Assembly: GCA_900239685.1 (NCBI GenBank)
Contig: OENT01000053.1
Span: forward strand, 124,001 to 188,000
Source of the DNA: Rotaria macrura
Lineage: Eukaryota > Rotifera > Eurotatoria > Philodinida > Philodinidae
DNA: 64,000 nucleotides
Direction of reading: 5' to 3'
Shown here: positions 48,797-63,241 of the stretch, one piece after another
How positions within the stretch are numbered: the stretch's first letter is position 1
Layout of the letters: every line of letters begins with the position of its first letter
Program-made: the position numbers and the translations under genes
Notes under the pieces: generated by a model
Seen by the model: the letters and a program-made list of their open reading frames with translations, nothing else
What the model was told of the DNA's origin: nothing
Database searches by the model: none

Positions 48797-51700
48797 ATGG
48801 AATATAATTCAGGTACTAGTTTGACTTTACCTGATACTATCGATCTTATCGAAAATGACTTTTATGATGAAGATCATGAAGATATTGTTCATGAACAGAC
48901 AAATCAAAATGAAGTAAACAAAAAGAAATGATTCTTTTCTTCTTGTTGTTCGTTTAAACAAAACTTCTTTTAATTCCTATTAGATTATTGAGTTGATCAT
49001 GGCAGCTTTCGAAGGTCATGAGGAACCATCAGATGGAGACGATGACGATGACGAATCATTCAATACATCTGATTCAAGTCATCATACTTCAGACGAAAAA
49101 CATATGTTAAATATTTATAATAATAATAATTATACTGACGAAAAGTATATTCAACAAAATCATGAGTAAGATTTTTGTTTTAACAAAGAAAACCTTGAGT
49201 TGATAGTTTTATGCACTTAAACAAAATTCAATGGTTTAAGAGTATCGAAACTTTTATCTAATCAAATAAATACAATTTATACAATAAATTATATCAACAC
49301 TAGCTTCTTATTTTGATAGCTGTGTCAAATTGATCTTGTTTGAAAATTAAAATCGTAGAATATTCTTCTAATATAGAATTCATCTAGCAAGTGTGCTACA
49401 CGACGATTTCAAGAAGTAGTCATGTAAAAATCAATGAATTGAACTTCAGAATTTAATCCAAAAAGAAAACTGCATTCATGAAATAAAAACTACGATGTCT
49501 CATAATATAACTTAAATTAGAGACGAAATGTTTAATTGAAAACAAAGTCAACAAAATGTAAGTTTATTTTCGAACCTCTCAGCGAAGTCTGACGACGTTT
49601 CTTTCTAAGACTTCTTATGTTAAATATAAAAGACACCTCTTTCAAAGTACTAGTCATTAGGCTTCAAGGAATTTCAGCGCATCAACATTTTAGTGAAAAT
49701 CGTTTCCATGACGAACCATGTAAAAGAGACTTTTGGTCCCTGGATCAATTTACCAATCATTAGCTTTCCTTTTATCATTGGTCAACGTTAAGTATTTATC
49801 CTAGATAACACAATGTGAATCCAGGAATTTTTTTTCTTATCTATCACAAGGAGAGTTGTCATGTCAGCTAAGGCCATATTGAAAAGCAACGAGAAAAATT
49901 TTCATTCCATCAAACAAAACCAATATTTGTAAAAAGTATGCGCGACATAGTAGACCGCGAATTTGGAAACATATCACAACAAGTTTTCAGTCTATATATT
50001 TGTGAATGAATACCTTGAAATATTGTCATGCATGTAAAAATAATCTAACAATACGTCGAATTATTTTGCAATAACTTGTTGGTCAAATATGAAATTCATC
50101 ATCTATTTTTCGTTATTCAAAATGTAGAAGATTGAATTCTATTCTTCAATTGATACAATATGTTAGAGAAGTAATCGCGATTGGGAAAAAGTACGCTTGT
50201 GCTAGTCTTTGAATCCAAAGACAATTTCTTAGTTAAACTAACGAAAATTAAAAAAGGATTTGCCTTCATTTGAATTGTTTATTCGTCTATGTCTATTTTT
50301 TCTCCAATAGATTTATTGATATTAAAACAATTTCCAAACCGAAAAAACAATGATGTGCTTTTTCAAAGTGTTGAATTTTCAAACGAACATAGTCTACCAG
50401 ACCTATCTGACATAAACGGTTTTTCGAGAAGTTACAATATCTTGTCAAAGAAATACTTTGTTAAGAAATCAATATATCATAAATAATTCGGTTTCTTTAG
50501 TTCATGAAAATGAACTCTGTAAGCTTATTCGTTGTGTCACTACGGAGAGATAATCCTATGTGCAACCTTTCATTCAAACGACAATAGTTTTGCGTCCTAG
50601 ATCATTTGTCAGCATTGGAACTAATCGAAAGTGTGTATAACCTTGTTCAATCTATCAACAAACAATTTGCAGCCGATTAAAGTTAATTTTCAAACTGATC
50701 AAATGTTTTACGTAGTTGTATAGCATCATTTCGAATAACATAATATATTCATGTGAGAAATGATAACTTTAACTGAGTTCTTCAACATTAGACTTGAATA
50801 AAATCTTCAAATACACAGCATATCTGATTTTGTTGTCAAATATTGTCTGATTAATGAGATTCTTTTTTTCAATTAAGATTACTTTACTGTAATCATCCAA
50901 ATCAACAGGCACTGTTTTCAACTTCAGCAATCTTCACCACTTCATCATTAGTTCCTTTTACAGATATATATGGAGTATGTTTATCTATGTTTCATTATCT
51001 CAACAGTAAATTCAATATTTTTTAATCATATCACCAGTTCGATACCAATGGTAACGACTTCACACGTTCACAAATCAATGAAAACAATAGCAATAACGAT
51101 GAAGAATTGTCATTTAACAGAAAAAATTATATTACCTTTGATCAAAATCATAAACATTCGCCGATAGTTGATACAGTGCAAAGTCAACATCTCTTTCAAA
51201 TATCATCAACTAGTCTAGATGATACGCAAAATCAACTAAATAAATTACGAATATTATGTCATGCAAAAGATCGAAAAGCGTCTCGATTTGAAAACCTTTG
51301 TCAAGAATATCGAGAGAAATATGAAAGTGATGTCGGAGCACTTGAGCGTAAACTTGAATTAATTGAAAGTAAGAGAAAAAAAAACATTCTTCAAAAAAAA
51401 AACCCAAACACATTAGAGAACAATCTGTTTGATTTGGTCTTCAAGGATCAAAATACGAATTAGAAGAAAAATATCAATTGATTGAAATACAACGTGAAGA
51501 ACTATTCAAAAGCAATGATGAGTTACATACTACAATCAACGATGCAGAATTGCGAATTCAACAATTAGAAGCAGCTCAAACACCGGTTAGCAAACATTTA
51601 TCATTTATGATTTGTTAATATGAGCAAATCTTTCGAAAGTCGAAAATAGAATTTTCTTCAGTAAACATGACACTGACTTGAATTTCGGTGGTATATTAAC

Positions 51701-54700
51701 TGAGTATATTCATTATCATATTAATTAAAAATTCATCACAATAGATTTGATTACTCTGTCATAAGTAATATCGACAAGAAAAACGTACGTCATATATATA
51801 ATTCATTCTAGAATAAATAGTCACACCCGTTTTTAGTACCACTATATCTAATTCAGAATAAAAGTGATTGTAGATTTCTTATGATAGAATTCTCCATCTA
51901 AAAATACTAAATTTTCTCAATAGACGCATTCCAATAGTTTGTTTGCATGTATTTTATTCTGATCCATATTCATAGAAGAAAGTTAGACACTATGGTAATA
52001 CACAAGAAGTAGACTATTGTTCTTAATCGAACTTCATGTTTTCTTTACGTGATATTATTGTATATTACATATTTCATTTCTTTTGTTGTCTAGTTTGAAA
52101 AGAAAGTGTCTGATTCTCAATCTATCATCGATTCTCTTAGTCGAAAAATGAATGAATTGGAACATTTTGAATCAATGGCACGTTTACGACAAGATCATGA
52201 ACAGGTTTTATGTAATACACGAGAAAAATATGAACAAGAAATAATATGTCTGAATGAAAGATTGCACATTGTTCAAATGAATCTACAAGAAAAGGTCTGA
52301 TTTGAAATAAGAGATAATTCATTTAAAATTTCAATTATCATATATATATATATATACGTATTTAGAATGTTGAAACAAATGATCTACGAACTCAAGTAGA
52401 ATTTGCATGTAACAAGAGTGAAAAAGTAAATCAACTGTTGTACATGTACAAAAAGAAAATTATTTAATTTAAGGCTTTGACTGAACGAATTGAAACCATT
52501 AATAATCTAAATGAGCAGTTGCATGATTGTCAAGAAAAATATGCTGATCTATTAACTAAAAGCTCATTAGAATTATCCGATCAAATGGAAACTAAACGAT
52601 TGCTTAACAGTATGGCAAAAGAGAAAACGAAACTTGAACATGAATTTCAAGAATTACAGGTATATTTATCAAAATCTAGTGATCATACTAAGGAATTGAA
52701 GCCTCAATCAATGAATGTCAATAAATGAACATAAAATATTTCGTACAGCTAAACATGATCAATCAATTCTTTCCTTTTTATCGGAGAAGTCACTGCACTC
52801 AATACACACTTGAGTAAAGCAAATGGAATGATATAAAAAAAAAAAGATTTCTTTCCAGTTTGTAGATCGTGTCAGAGTATGAATGGGTCTGAATATTTGG
52901 ATGAAGTACGAATGTGAATCTTTATCAATCTAGACGTGTTGATATTAGTTCAAACATTGTTTTCGATAGCATTCGCGTTCATCATTAAATGTATAAGCGA
53001 GATCTCTTAGTTGATAGGTTGCTGATTAAGATGAATGTTAGAAAATTTTTCTCAATAAGAGTATTCAAAACGAAAAACAGTGCTTCTTCATATCTCTAAC
53101 ATATATATATAATTGTAAATTTCAATCATCATTCAACTGATCCCAATTTAAAGATTTCATAATTGACGTACAATATGAACCATGCAATTATGTTTTATTA
53201 AATAAAAACGATAACTATTTTTTATTCAAACATATTGTCTTGAATTTTCTTTTGAAAACAAAAAACCCCATGTAATTGTAAATCTCTGGGAAGGTAATGT
53301 TCTTAAGAAGAACAAATTTATATGATTTCACTTGATTAAAATTTAGCAATCGTTTATGATTATCATACTTTTTTTTTCGAGGTCTAGAGTTTGATTAGTA
53401 AATTGATATAGGGGAAAAGAATCTACATATCTATAGAACTCACCTACCTAATAGAAAAACGTTCTTTTGTTACGCAAATGTTAGAAGCATAAATTGAAGA
53501 GTTTCGTTTTCTAATCTGATTGCATTCTTTATCTTAACATTGCAAATTATGAGAAATCTTCAAAAATGTTTGTCTAAATTCGCATTTACTTTTACTATGC
53601 AGAATTCCCTGTATTCGTCGATCAACATAGATCTTTTTCGTCCCGATTGAATTAAAATAGTTTTTATATCTCATTGACCTTTTACTAATTTTATTTAACA
53701 AACAAAAAAAAAAGAAGCATTCTCTTTTCGAATGTTTGTTTGTCATAAAGGTTTTGTCTCTTTGTATATCATTCATGTCTCACTATGAGTATAAGATAAC
53801 AAGAAAGAAAAAGACGCTTGAGTCTGTCTCTGTGATAGCAGAAAGAGAAAAAGATTACAGCAGTGACAACAAGAATCTGCCATGGTAGTAACTACATGGG
53901 TAGGTATTGTTTCATAACATTTAAAACTTACTTCTATTTTGTGGCTTTTATTTAGTCAGAAGTTCAAACATTACGAGAACTTCATGATAAAAAAGGCAAT
54001 AATATTAACAACGCTATGCTTACTATAAAAAATGTTTCTATTAAAAATCATGATGAAAATCAATTATTTCCATTGGATAAATCATTAGTTAATGAGAATA
54101 GCCATCTAAGACGACGTATTGATGAATTCGTAACGAATGAAAAACGTCTTCTCGAATTAAATGAAGAACTACAGAATAAACTTGAAGAATATCAACAGTC
54201 AACGACGCGTGGTTACAGAAGTAGTAGTAGTAGCAGTAGTACGAGTTCCAATGAAACTGTTATCACGACAAGTATTCATATGGAAAAAATTAAAGATTTA
54301 ACAAATCAAAATGAAACATTAAAAAGAGATTACACAGATTTAGAAGAAAAGTATGAATATGAAAAGCATGAATTACAAACAATGATCGAACAATTACGCG
54401 AAGAAGTTGTTGATTCAGATAAAACAAAAGAAGTTCATAATGGTAAATATTGAATTCTTTATTTTTGAAAAATTTTATTTTTTTTCTCTTATTATTTAGG
54501 TTTGCCTCAAGGAATGAATTCTAATGAAGATGATTTACAAACTAAATTTGACTTTGAATTAAAGAATAAAATAGATGAATTACGATGCATATTGGAAGAA
54601 GACTATAACAATAAGCTTTTATTCTATAAAAATAAGCATGAACAACTCGAACAAGAGAACGACATGTTGCGCAAACATAATGATCAAGACTCAAAAGAAC

Positions 54701-57700
54701 AAACAAAAGAATTGAATCAAGAAATAGAAGCAATGAAAATTAAACATGAAAAACAAATTATTCAATTAACTATTGAACTTGATCGACTCAAAGCTCATGG
54801 TGAGTTCGAAAACTTGTGATTATTAACTAGATTACATGTATTCGTAATCATATCTTTACATCATGAATAGTGAATTAAATTTATAATAGTTATTCATGAT
54901 TATTCTACTGAGGACTCGAGCACGTCTTTTCTTTAAGTCCACTGATGTAATCGTTGATGTGTACAATCCACCGAGATAATGTGATTTTACACTGTCCACG
55001 TATTTAAATATGTTCGACAAAGTTTCACTTATCAGTCGAAGTCGACTTGGACTTGAGTTGCTATTCGAGAGGAGACTCCCACATTATATCATGATATTAC
55101 GTAGAGAAGAATTATGAATTTGTTAATCTGTGATGACATTTAAATATCTGATGATAGACAAAATGGTGATTATCGATTATTAAGCGGCCATGAACTCAAA
55201 TGTCGATGAAATATAAATATGATTTTGAGAGATTATTCGTTATCACGAGTATCGAACGTGTGAAAATATATTACTTTTTGTATGAAGCAGACTTCGAAAC
55301 AATGATTTTTCGTAGTAGAAGTTGAAAAACAAACTCCCTAACTAATATTATGTTAAATTGTGCGAAGAAATTTAAAGCAATGAAAAACTTTATTGCTTCT
55401 TTCCTTATTTGTTCATCTAGCGTGGAAGTGTATTTTAGATACAGGTCTAGAATAGTTTACAAGTATACAAATAAGAGCATATCAATCCCATTTCTAATTA
55501 TAATACTAGATTAATTGTTTAATATTCCTTAGTATTATTTTAAAACTCGTACGAAAATTGTGACGTGTCATAGAAGATATCACATCACCTTGATAAAGAA
55601 GAACAAGACATTCTATTTTTAGCAGTCTTGTATAGTTTCATATAATCTGACAAGTGCTTCAATCACTAGACCGTTCGTCTACAAGAGATATTAACTGTCA
55701 TTGTGGATAACAGACTAGCTTGAGCTATTAGTGATAATGATATATTCTATTCACATAAATTCTTGATAATTGAATCAGAATTATTCTACATTCTCTGATG
55801 CTAATAAGTTCTTGAGACAATACTTTTTGAGTATATATACGTTTCAAAATCCAACTATGAAAGTATTTAAATCACTAAAAGATATGTTAAAAAAAAGTAT
55901 TGCAGTCAGACTAAAATTATGATTCTTTATTCAAAGAATCCATCGTGATGAAATTCTGACATTTTTATAATCTCTTATGATGGGAGAAATTATATTTTCT
56001 CTATGACATATTATTCTATGAATAGGTTTACTTTGTTGTTCTATTAAGATGATGCCAACAATCGTTTAGCATATACTGAAAAAGAATTCGAACAATTGAA
56101 ACATGATTATTATGATTTGAATTTAAAGCAAAAAGAATTAATTCAAACGTTGTCAACAATTGAAAATCAAAATCAACATTTACTGAATTCAATCGAACAA
56201 CTTGAACAAGAGAAAAGTAAATTGAAACAAACATTTGACAATGAAGAAGAACGACTCCTAAATGAAATAAAAGAACTAAATGAATTAATTCAACATCAAA
56301 AAGAAGAACTATTATCGATTCATAAACAGGATGGTGAAAATCAATCATATTCTAAACAAGAGATTGATGAATTACAAGTACGTATCAGTGATTATGAAAA
56401 TACTATAACGCAATACGAAGAATGTCGTGTCAAAGTCGAAAATAATTTACAAATGATTACAGAACAACGTGATAAAAGTCAAAATGATTTAAAACTATTA
56501 CAGGAAATGTTCAAAACTAAGGAGGATGAATATAATCAATTAAAATCAAACTTTGATGATTATGAAAAATATTTACAAGATAATAAAGAACAAATCATGC
56601 AATATGAAACAACTATGAATGATTCGGAAATAAAAATTAAAGAGTATGAAACAGATATCCATGATTTACAAATGAAACTCAAACAATATGAATCACAAAT
56701 ACAAGAACTAAATCGACCACAACTAGATACTAATCAAGTAAATGACGAACTATCATGGAGAATTTTTAAAAAAATTCAAACTGAAAATCCATTTCATTCT
56801 CTAGAAGATATTGTACAAAGCGTTTTGTTTGTAGATCAATCGTAGAGGCGCAAACATTGTTCATAACATGACGAATTGTCGAATTTTCTCTCAAGAGTTA
56901 TAGGCATAACGAAGCAAATTTTAGAATACTTGTAGTAAATATCCTAGCATGTTATTGCTTTTTCATACTCATAATTTTAAACTAGAAGGTCATGAAGAAT
57001 GTGGACAAATCATAGTTAATGCAAAATTCTATTTTCCATATGATCATACTCTATTTTTCCAGAATTATCCAAGGACTTTTAAAAACACTATGTTTAATTT
57101 TTCAGAAACATTCCTCTAATAATTCATCCATGAAACTTTACTTGATAATGCAAGTAATTAAAAACCTTATTGATTCTTCAAGCTATATAGTACTTAGATT
57201 TGAATAAAATTATTGTTATGATACAAAAAGAGAGAGAGAGAGAACTCGATTCACTACCATCCCACAAATTCTTACTAGTTAACGTTAGACATTATTTTTT
57301 TGTAGTACACTTTCGAGCAATGAAAGTTCAAAAATAATTAAACAAACTAGGAATTTGTAATTAGTATATGATTATGTATTATTTATGAGAAGAAAAAAAG
57401 ATTGTCTGATAATTTATTGATAGACTTTTCATATAAACTCTGGCCAAGATTATTTCAATAAGAGAGTTCTCATTCGAACATGTATTTTAATAAAATTGTT
57501 CGTGAAAAAGATGAATTCTATTATAGCCTTGTTTTTTTTCTCTCAGCTAAAACTAAATCAATCATCTATGCAATTTTATATTTTACTAGTTAAAACAGGA
57601 CATTGAACTTGAATACATTGAAAAGTTTAAATCTCTCAACATTGAAAGAAATCAACTTGAACAATATTTACAAGAAGCTAATCGAGCACTTAACTTTGCC

Positions 57701-60700
57701 GATATTCATTTACAAGAAGAAATCCGAAAAATAAAATTCAGTCTCGAACAAGAATATAATCGTCGTTTTGAACAAAATCAACGACGACATCAACAAGAAT
57801 TAAATCAACTGCGACAAAAATTAACTAATGAAATAGATAAAACACGTATCGTTGTTTCACCTGTACATGTCGTCAAGAATTCTCCACAAGATATTGAAGA
57901 AATCAAAAAAATGTATCGAACAGAAAACGAACGGTTACTTCGTAAGGATGATAACATGAAGAAAATAGACAATTGATTATTATCATTATTCTTTTTCTTT
58001 TTGTTCGTTCTATATTTTTGTTTTTCTTAAGGTGAAAATATTGAATTAAGTCAACGTCAAACAAAACTTATGGATACACATGAGAAACAAATGGAAATAA
58101 TGAAAAAAGAATTAGATGATGGTTACACTAAGGTTATCAACGAATTTCAACATGAACAAATACGCTTACAAACACGATATGAACAATTAAAACAACAACT
58201 ATCACATTCACAAACAACAATCGAACAATTAAGAATAAGTTTAAATCATTTAAAACGAACCCATTTCATTGATTTACACAAAACTACCGAAGTAGATTCA
58301 AAGGAAAAGTCTCCTGCTGAATCTGATGATCAAGATAGTAATTTACAAAACCGTCTTAAAAATCTTGTCAAATTACTTGAACAATCAAATGATGCGTAAG
58401 AAGTAATTTCTTTCCATATTTGTTTTTTGAAACCATCTACTGATTGATGAAAACAATCTGAAACGAATTCAAAAATTCGAATCGAGATTTTGTCAGGAAG
58501 AAAGAGATCAGTCAAATATCAAATGATAAACGATTTAAACTAGAATATTAAGTTTGTTGTTGATTTTATTCGATTCTAGTTATATTCATGCATATATTTC
58601 AATTTATCGATGCTTTCATTACTTAACAAGGAAAATCTACCATCAGATATATTCACTTACCATATTGATCGTAAAATATGTAATCGATCTATGATTGATT
58701 GTGTGTTGATGATAGTAAGCATTCAAATGAAATCTCGATAGTGATTTGATTAGTCAATGAAATTCTTTATCATGTGCATGTTGCATAAAAATTTCAACAT
58801 TGATCTTCGAATAAAAAATTAGGAGAAAAAATTACATGTAACAATTTTTTAGACGTAAGAAAAGTACATGAAAATTTATAGTAGAAGAAAGAATTCACAC
58901 GATTGAAATCAACAAGAGTTTGTCATATTTTCTAAAAATCTCTCTTTGACATATAGTCAACTTGAGAAGGTTAATTGTATAATGGGATGATAGAGAGACG
59001 TCACAAGTTTTAATGATTAATTATAGGACATATCTATCATGAAACAATAAGTTTTTTCAAACATGAATCAAACGTCTTCGTACGATTTTATTACTGAAGA
59101 AAATACTATGCTCAATTTTTCAGAAAGATTCATGTCATGATTCATCTAATCTTTAACTAGATTTATTACAGTTTACATCGGAAGAACTCAGATATAATGA
59201 GTTCAAACAGATCACTTGTAGATTGAAAAGAGAATTTCTAATTCTGTATGCATGGGTTCTCATACGTAGAAATCTTCATCGTTATACATCTATGATAAAC
59301 ATGAAGAGATACTGAGTTTTTTTTTCTTTTCTCAAAAATACAGTTTTGGATCAGTACAACCTGTTTTTAATGTTCTGCAATAGTAATCCTAACTGAAGTT
59401 ACCTCTATTTTCAATAGGTGACAGCTTTGTTTGATTGCTATGTTTATCGACGTTTTAAATTAATCTTTGTTTTGTTTTTAATCATTGAAGATTGAAGCAA
59501 GAACGGGCAATACATGCGAAACAAATAGATGAATATCAGCAAACAATAGTTTCATTACAAGAGAAAATGAAAAATATCAGTAAGCCACAGACACATGTCC
59601 CGAATCAAACCAAGCATGACCTTCACTGTGAACGTATAATAAATTACAAACGTGCTACATCTGGGCCAATCAGTATACAAGAAGTCTTACACGTATTTTA
59701 CTTTTGAATCATTAAAAATAGTAAACACATAAACGCGTTTGTTTCAGACCGAATTAACAGCAAACGATGTCGAAGTCGATAGTAAAACAACAAATGAAAA
59801 TTCACGAGGTAACAGTCCTACATTAAGACATTCGTCAATCGTTCAATCCAGAGTGAGGTAGACATTGTATACAAAGTATCTATGCTGCTATTGAGCTTCA
59901 AATGAGATTAAGATTTCGATTTTTCTATTCTGCTGACGTATGCATATGTCATTGAATGATTGTGTTCATTTTAGAAGTTTTTACAATTGATATGATTGCT
60001 CTATTACGATTAACATGCAAGATGATATTTGATGTACATCATCGAGGTATATGTTTTTGTTTGATACACATGTGTGATAATTTAGTCTTTTAATTACATC
60101 AGTTTGCTTGTTGTTTTTTTAATAGTGAATATTTTCATATTCCATATTTTTTTATTTCCAAGTTTTTTCAACTCATATGCTGGACAATCTGGAAATCTCA
60201 ATCAAAAAGCAAGTTCAAAATGAATTAGTCAGAAGTCGCAATTCAATGATTAAAGAAATTCGTCGAGAAATTTTTGAAAAAGTAACCCTTGCTCTAAGAA
60301 GTCAAAAAGTGTAAGTCGTCTATAGATGATTACATCTGTTGTGCTTATGTTTAATCTTTCATATTAATTTAAGACCAGATGCATCAATTGATCGTCATGT
60401 TTTCGAACTTGATCGCCTCCTATCACAAATGGCTCAAGATTGTTTGGATTCTTTTCCTACGACTGTTCCATCATCATTATGTAATTCTTCCAATTTATCT
60501 CTTCAAATAAATTCTCAAAATCGACAATGCCATTCAATTATCTATGATTCTTCTTTAGCCAATAAATTAGCAACAGTACCATCAAGAAAATCTATCGAAT
60601 GTCTCTATGTACCAACAACAATAAATAAGCAAGCAGAAACCATAAGTGCACCTTGTCCTTTAACATTTGATGATGGTTGCCGACCAAAATCAGCATCAAC

Positions 60701-61268
60701 TCTGTTACTTGATAATCAAGATTTTGCTACTCAATCAATATCATCTTCAAATACACAAAAATTTTCACGATCAAAACATGGAAATTTCCACAAGAAACTG
60801 TGTCGAAGTGAAGATGATCTCATAGCAGCCATGCATCGTAATGAACATCAGACATCGCATTTAAATAATATAGATAATCCATTAAAACTATTTTTAAATA
60901 ATCACGAACATCGACAAACAAATGTGCGAGCCTTAGCAACAGAATTCGAACAAAAAAAAATAAAAGTAAATGATCCTTCTCGTGTTAAAATTCAAACATC
61001 AAGTATACATCATGCTACAGCACGCAAAATAGGTAATGAGCAACAGCCACATTCTACTTATATTAACTGTATCAGTAACAATATTAATATTACTACTACT
61101 AATAATAATAATAATACTGATGATGATACTGAAGAAGAATTAACATGGCCAAAAGAACCAATACATAATAATATTTCGACACAAAGCAGTGGAATTAAAA
61201 AAATCGTGAGTAATGGCTTAAAACATTTCGTCACACAGACACAGCAACATAAGCGATCGGGAAAATGA
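48797..61268 (+). CDS. cep152: Large coiled-coil centrosomal protein, CEP152/Asterless-like
   Basis: There are seventeen exons: 48797-48913, 48984-49165, 50878-50974, 51038-51368, 51446-51585, 52094-52294, 52366-52425, 52474-52659, 53956-54442, 54500-54799, 56049-56830, 57590-57941, 58032-58395, 59491-59692, 59748-59808, 60163-60310 and 60374-61268. They give about 1634 residues (human CEP152 about 1700). An acidic N-terminus (LPDTIDLIENDFYDEDHED) is followed by long coiled coils from about residue 190 to 1270. Then come a conserved helical patch (EIRREIFEKVTLALRSQK) and a Ser/Asn-rich tail. The assignment rests on layout and on aligned stretches such as FESMARLRQDHEQVLCNTREKYEQ (human ESLQRAREQHES....KKYEEQ). 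CEP152 scaffolds PLK4 for centriole duplication. The exon 11 and exon 15 donors are uncertain. Another centrosomal coiled-coil protein remains possible. Confidence 0.65.
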
Positions 61269-62184
61269 TGTATGTTTGCATTTTACTTTGGTTTCCAATT
61301 CTTTATTATTGTTTTTGCTCGATTTACATTTTTCACATTCAATCGATGAATTTTCCATTCATTGATTTGCTTCTTCTGGATAGATTGATATTTTTATGTC
61401 ATGTTCAACGCTTTCTTTTATTCTTTACCGGTTCTATTTTTTTTTCGTGTCAAAGAATGTCATGCATCCACTTTTATTGGAAAAATTTAATTATTTTAAG
61501 AATGAATAAATTGATTCAAAATGGGAAATCTTTCCTCACTACTTCTTTAATATCACAGATCATATATGTTTGGCTCAAAACTCATTTAAAAATTGATGAA
61601 ACATATACTTGAAAGTTTGTCGAAATACGAGTAGAGGGTTCAAACAATGAGTATCAGCATCTGGGAAGATTTTATTTGCGTGATTTCATTGGCAACTATA
61701 GTTAGAATATAAACACAGCGCACTGAAAATATTCAACAGACATATTGTTTGGAAATAATTTCTTGTGAGAAAATTATGCAATAAAAATTTTATCCTGTAG
61801 AAACACAGCAGTTTTCTTACTAATATTTGAACTTGCTATGTCGATGGATGCTCTTACACATGCAATCATACAGACAAAATGTAATCAAAACCAAATAATT
61901 AAAGTATTCATGATAGGAAAGGCGTTGTTAAGAACTTTATGTACTTGAACATTGACATACAACGTCCTAACGAGTGACCAAGTTAAATTGGCGGTACACG
62001 ACTGAGTTTCAATGATTGTTTACTTACATGGTTACTTTTTGTTGAGTCCACGATAAGTACTAGGTGTACTAAACTATCATTGTGATATAACCACCGAGAT
62101 TAGAGTCGATAGCAAGGTAAGGCTCATCTATTTCTGAATATATTCAGACTATAGTTTAGCTAAGTATGTGGCGTAATCGTTCTA
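61269..62184. other. 3' flank of the CEP152-like gene, no gene seen
   Basis: This is AT-rich DNA after the TGA stop. The 115-codon frame at 61265-61612 overlaps that stop by four bases and is rich in Phe/Leu/Ile with no recognisable domain, so I do not call it. Confidence 0.45.
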
Positions 62185-63241
62185 GGACGTGCCATAAAAT
62201 AAGTTTCCGATAGAAAAAAAAACTCAATGTGTTTATAATGGCTCAATGAATTGGGTTCAGATGTTTGTCTCGCTATGAGAGAACATACCAGAATTGGTTT
62301 CGCATGCGACAACGATCGTTAGATGCTGCCTTGAATTGTGACATTTCAATCAAAAACAGAATGGTGAATTTTCCAATTTCGAGAAAATTTATCTGTACTC
62401 AAATGAGATAATTTGACTTTTGTGGAATTTAATTTACTTTAGAGAACGAAAAATTTCATGAATATTGACGAAAACAGTTTTAGAAAATCTAGAACCATCG
62501 AATTTTAAGAATTTCACACCCGGTAACCTTAAGAATAGTAGTTTTCGTAGAAAGTACATATGCATAAGATTTGAAATCTCAAGAACGTCTATTCAAATCA
62601 AATTAAAACTTTCAACAACGATGGATATCACATTTAATTTTAATGCCAGTAATTATGTTAAACCCATATATTTTTCTAGTTGCGAGATATAAAACATTAA
62701 ATAGATTAAAAATCGTGATTTTGATGAGTTAGATCGTTAGAATATTCAGGACCGAACTCTTTGAGCTGAAAATTCTACAACATGTACACCTCAATGGCTG
62801 ATTTACCGGCAACAAAATTTAGTTGTATTGGATACGGTCCCCTTGAAGTACAGATTATTCAATTTATTCACTTTCTGCGAAAACTACTATTCTTAAGGTT
62901 ACCGGGTGTGAAATTCTTAAAATTCGATGGTTCTAGATTTTCTAAAACTGTTTTCGTCAATATTCATGAAATTTTTCGTTCTCTAAAGTAAATTAAATTC
63001 CACAAAAGTCAAATTATCTCATTTGAGTACAGATAAATTTTCTCGAAATTGGAAAATTCACCATTCTGTTTTTGATTGAAATGTCACAATTCAAGGCAGC
63101 ATCTAACGATCGTTGTCGCATGCGAAACCAATTCTGGTATGTTCTCTAATAGCGAGACAAACATCTGAACCCAATTCATTGAGCCATTATGAACACATTG
63201 AGTTTTTTTTTTCTATCGGAAACTTATTTTATGGCATATCC
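62185..63241. mobile_element. 1.06-kb element with about 370-bp terminal inverted repeats and TA flanks (Tc1/mariner-like MITE)
   Basis: The left arm, 62185-62555, and right arm, 62870-63241, are near-identical in opposite orientation. Both start GGAYRTGCCATAAAATAAG at the outer ends and run inward through CGCATGCGA, GAACCATCGAATTTTAAGAA and CACACCCGGTAACCTTAAG. TA lies directly outside both ends (62183-62184 and 63242-63243), the target duplication of the Tc1/mariner/IS630 superfamily. The 314-bp centre has no transposase frame. The frames at 62465-62692 and 62782-62991 simply read through the arms and are not genes. The high arm identity suggests recent activity or gene conversion between arms. 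Confidence 0.85.

Noticed and set aside
59809-59858. Continuation of the CEP152-like exon 15 to donors near 59853 or 59857
   Set aside because: Those donors give phase 0 or 2 and a stop soon after joining the next exon. The donor at 59809 keeps the conserved helical exon open, though the Ser-rich extension looks partly coding and the model stays uncertain.
62465-62991. Two frames of 75 and 69 codons
   Set aside because: They read through the inner parts of the two inverted arms and mirror each other. They are not transposase fragments.
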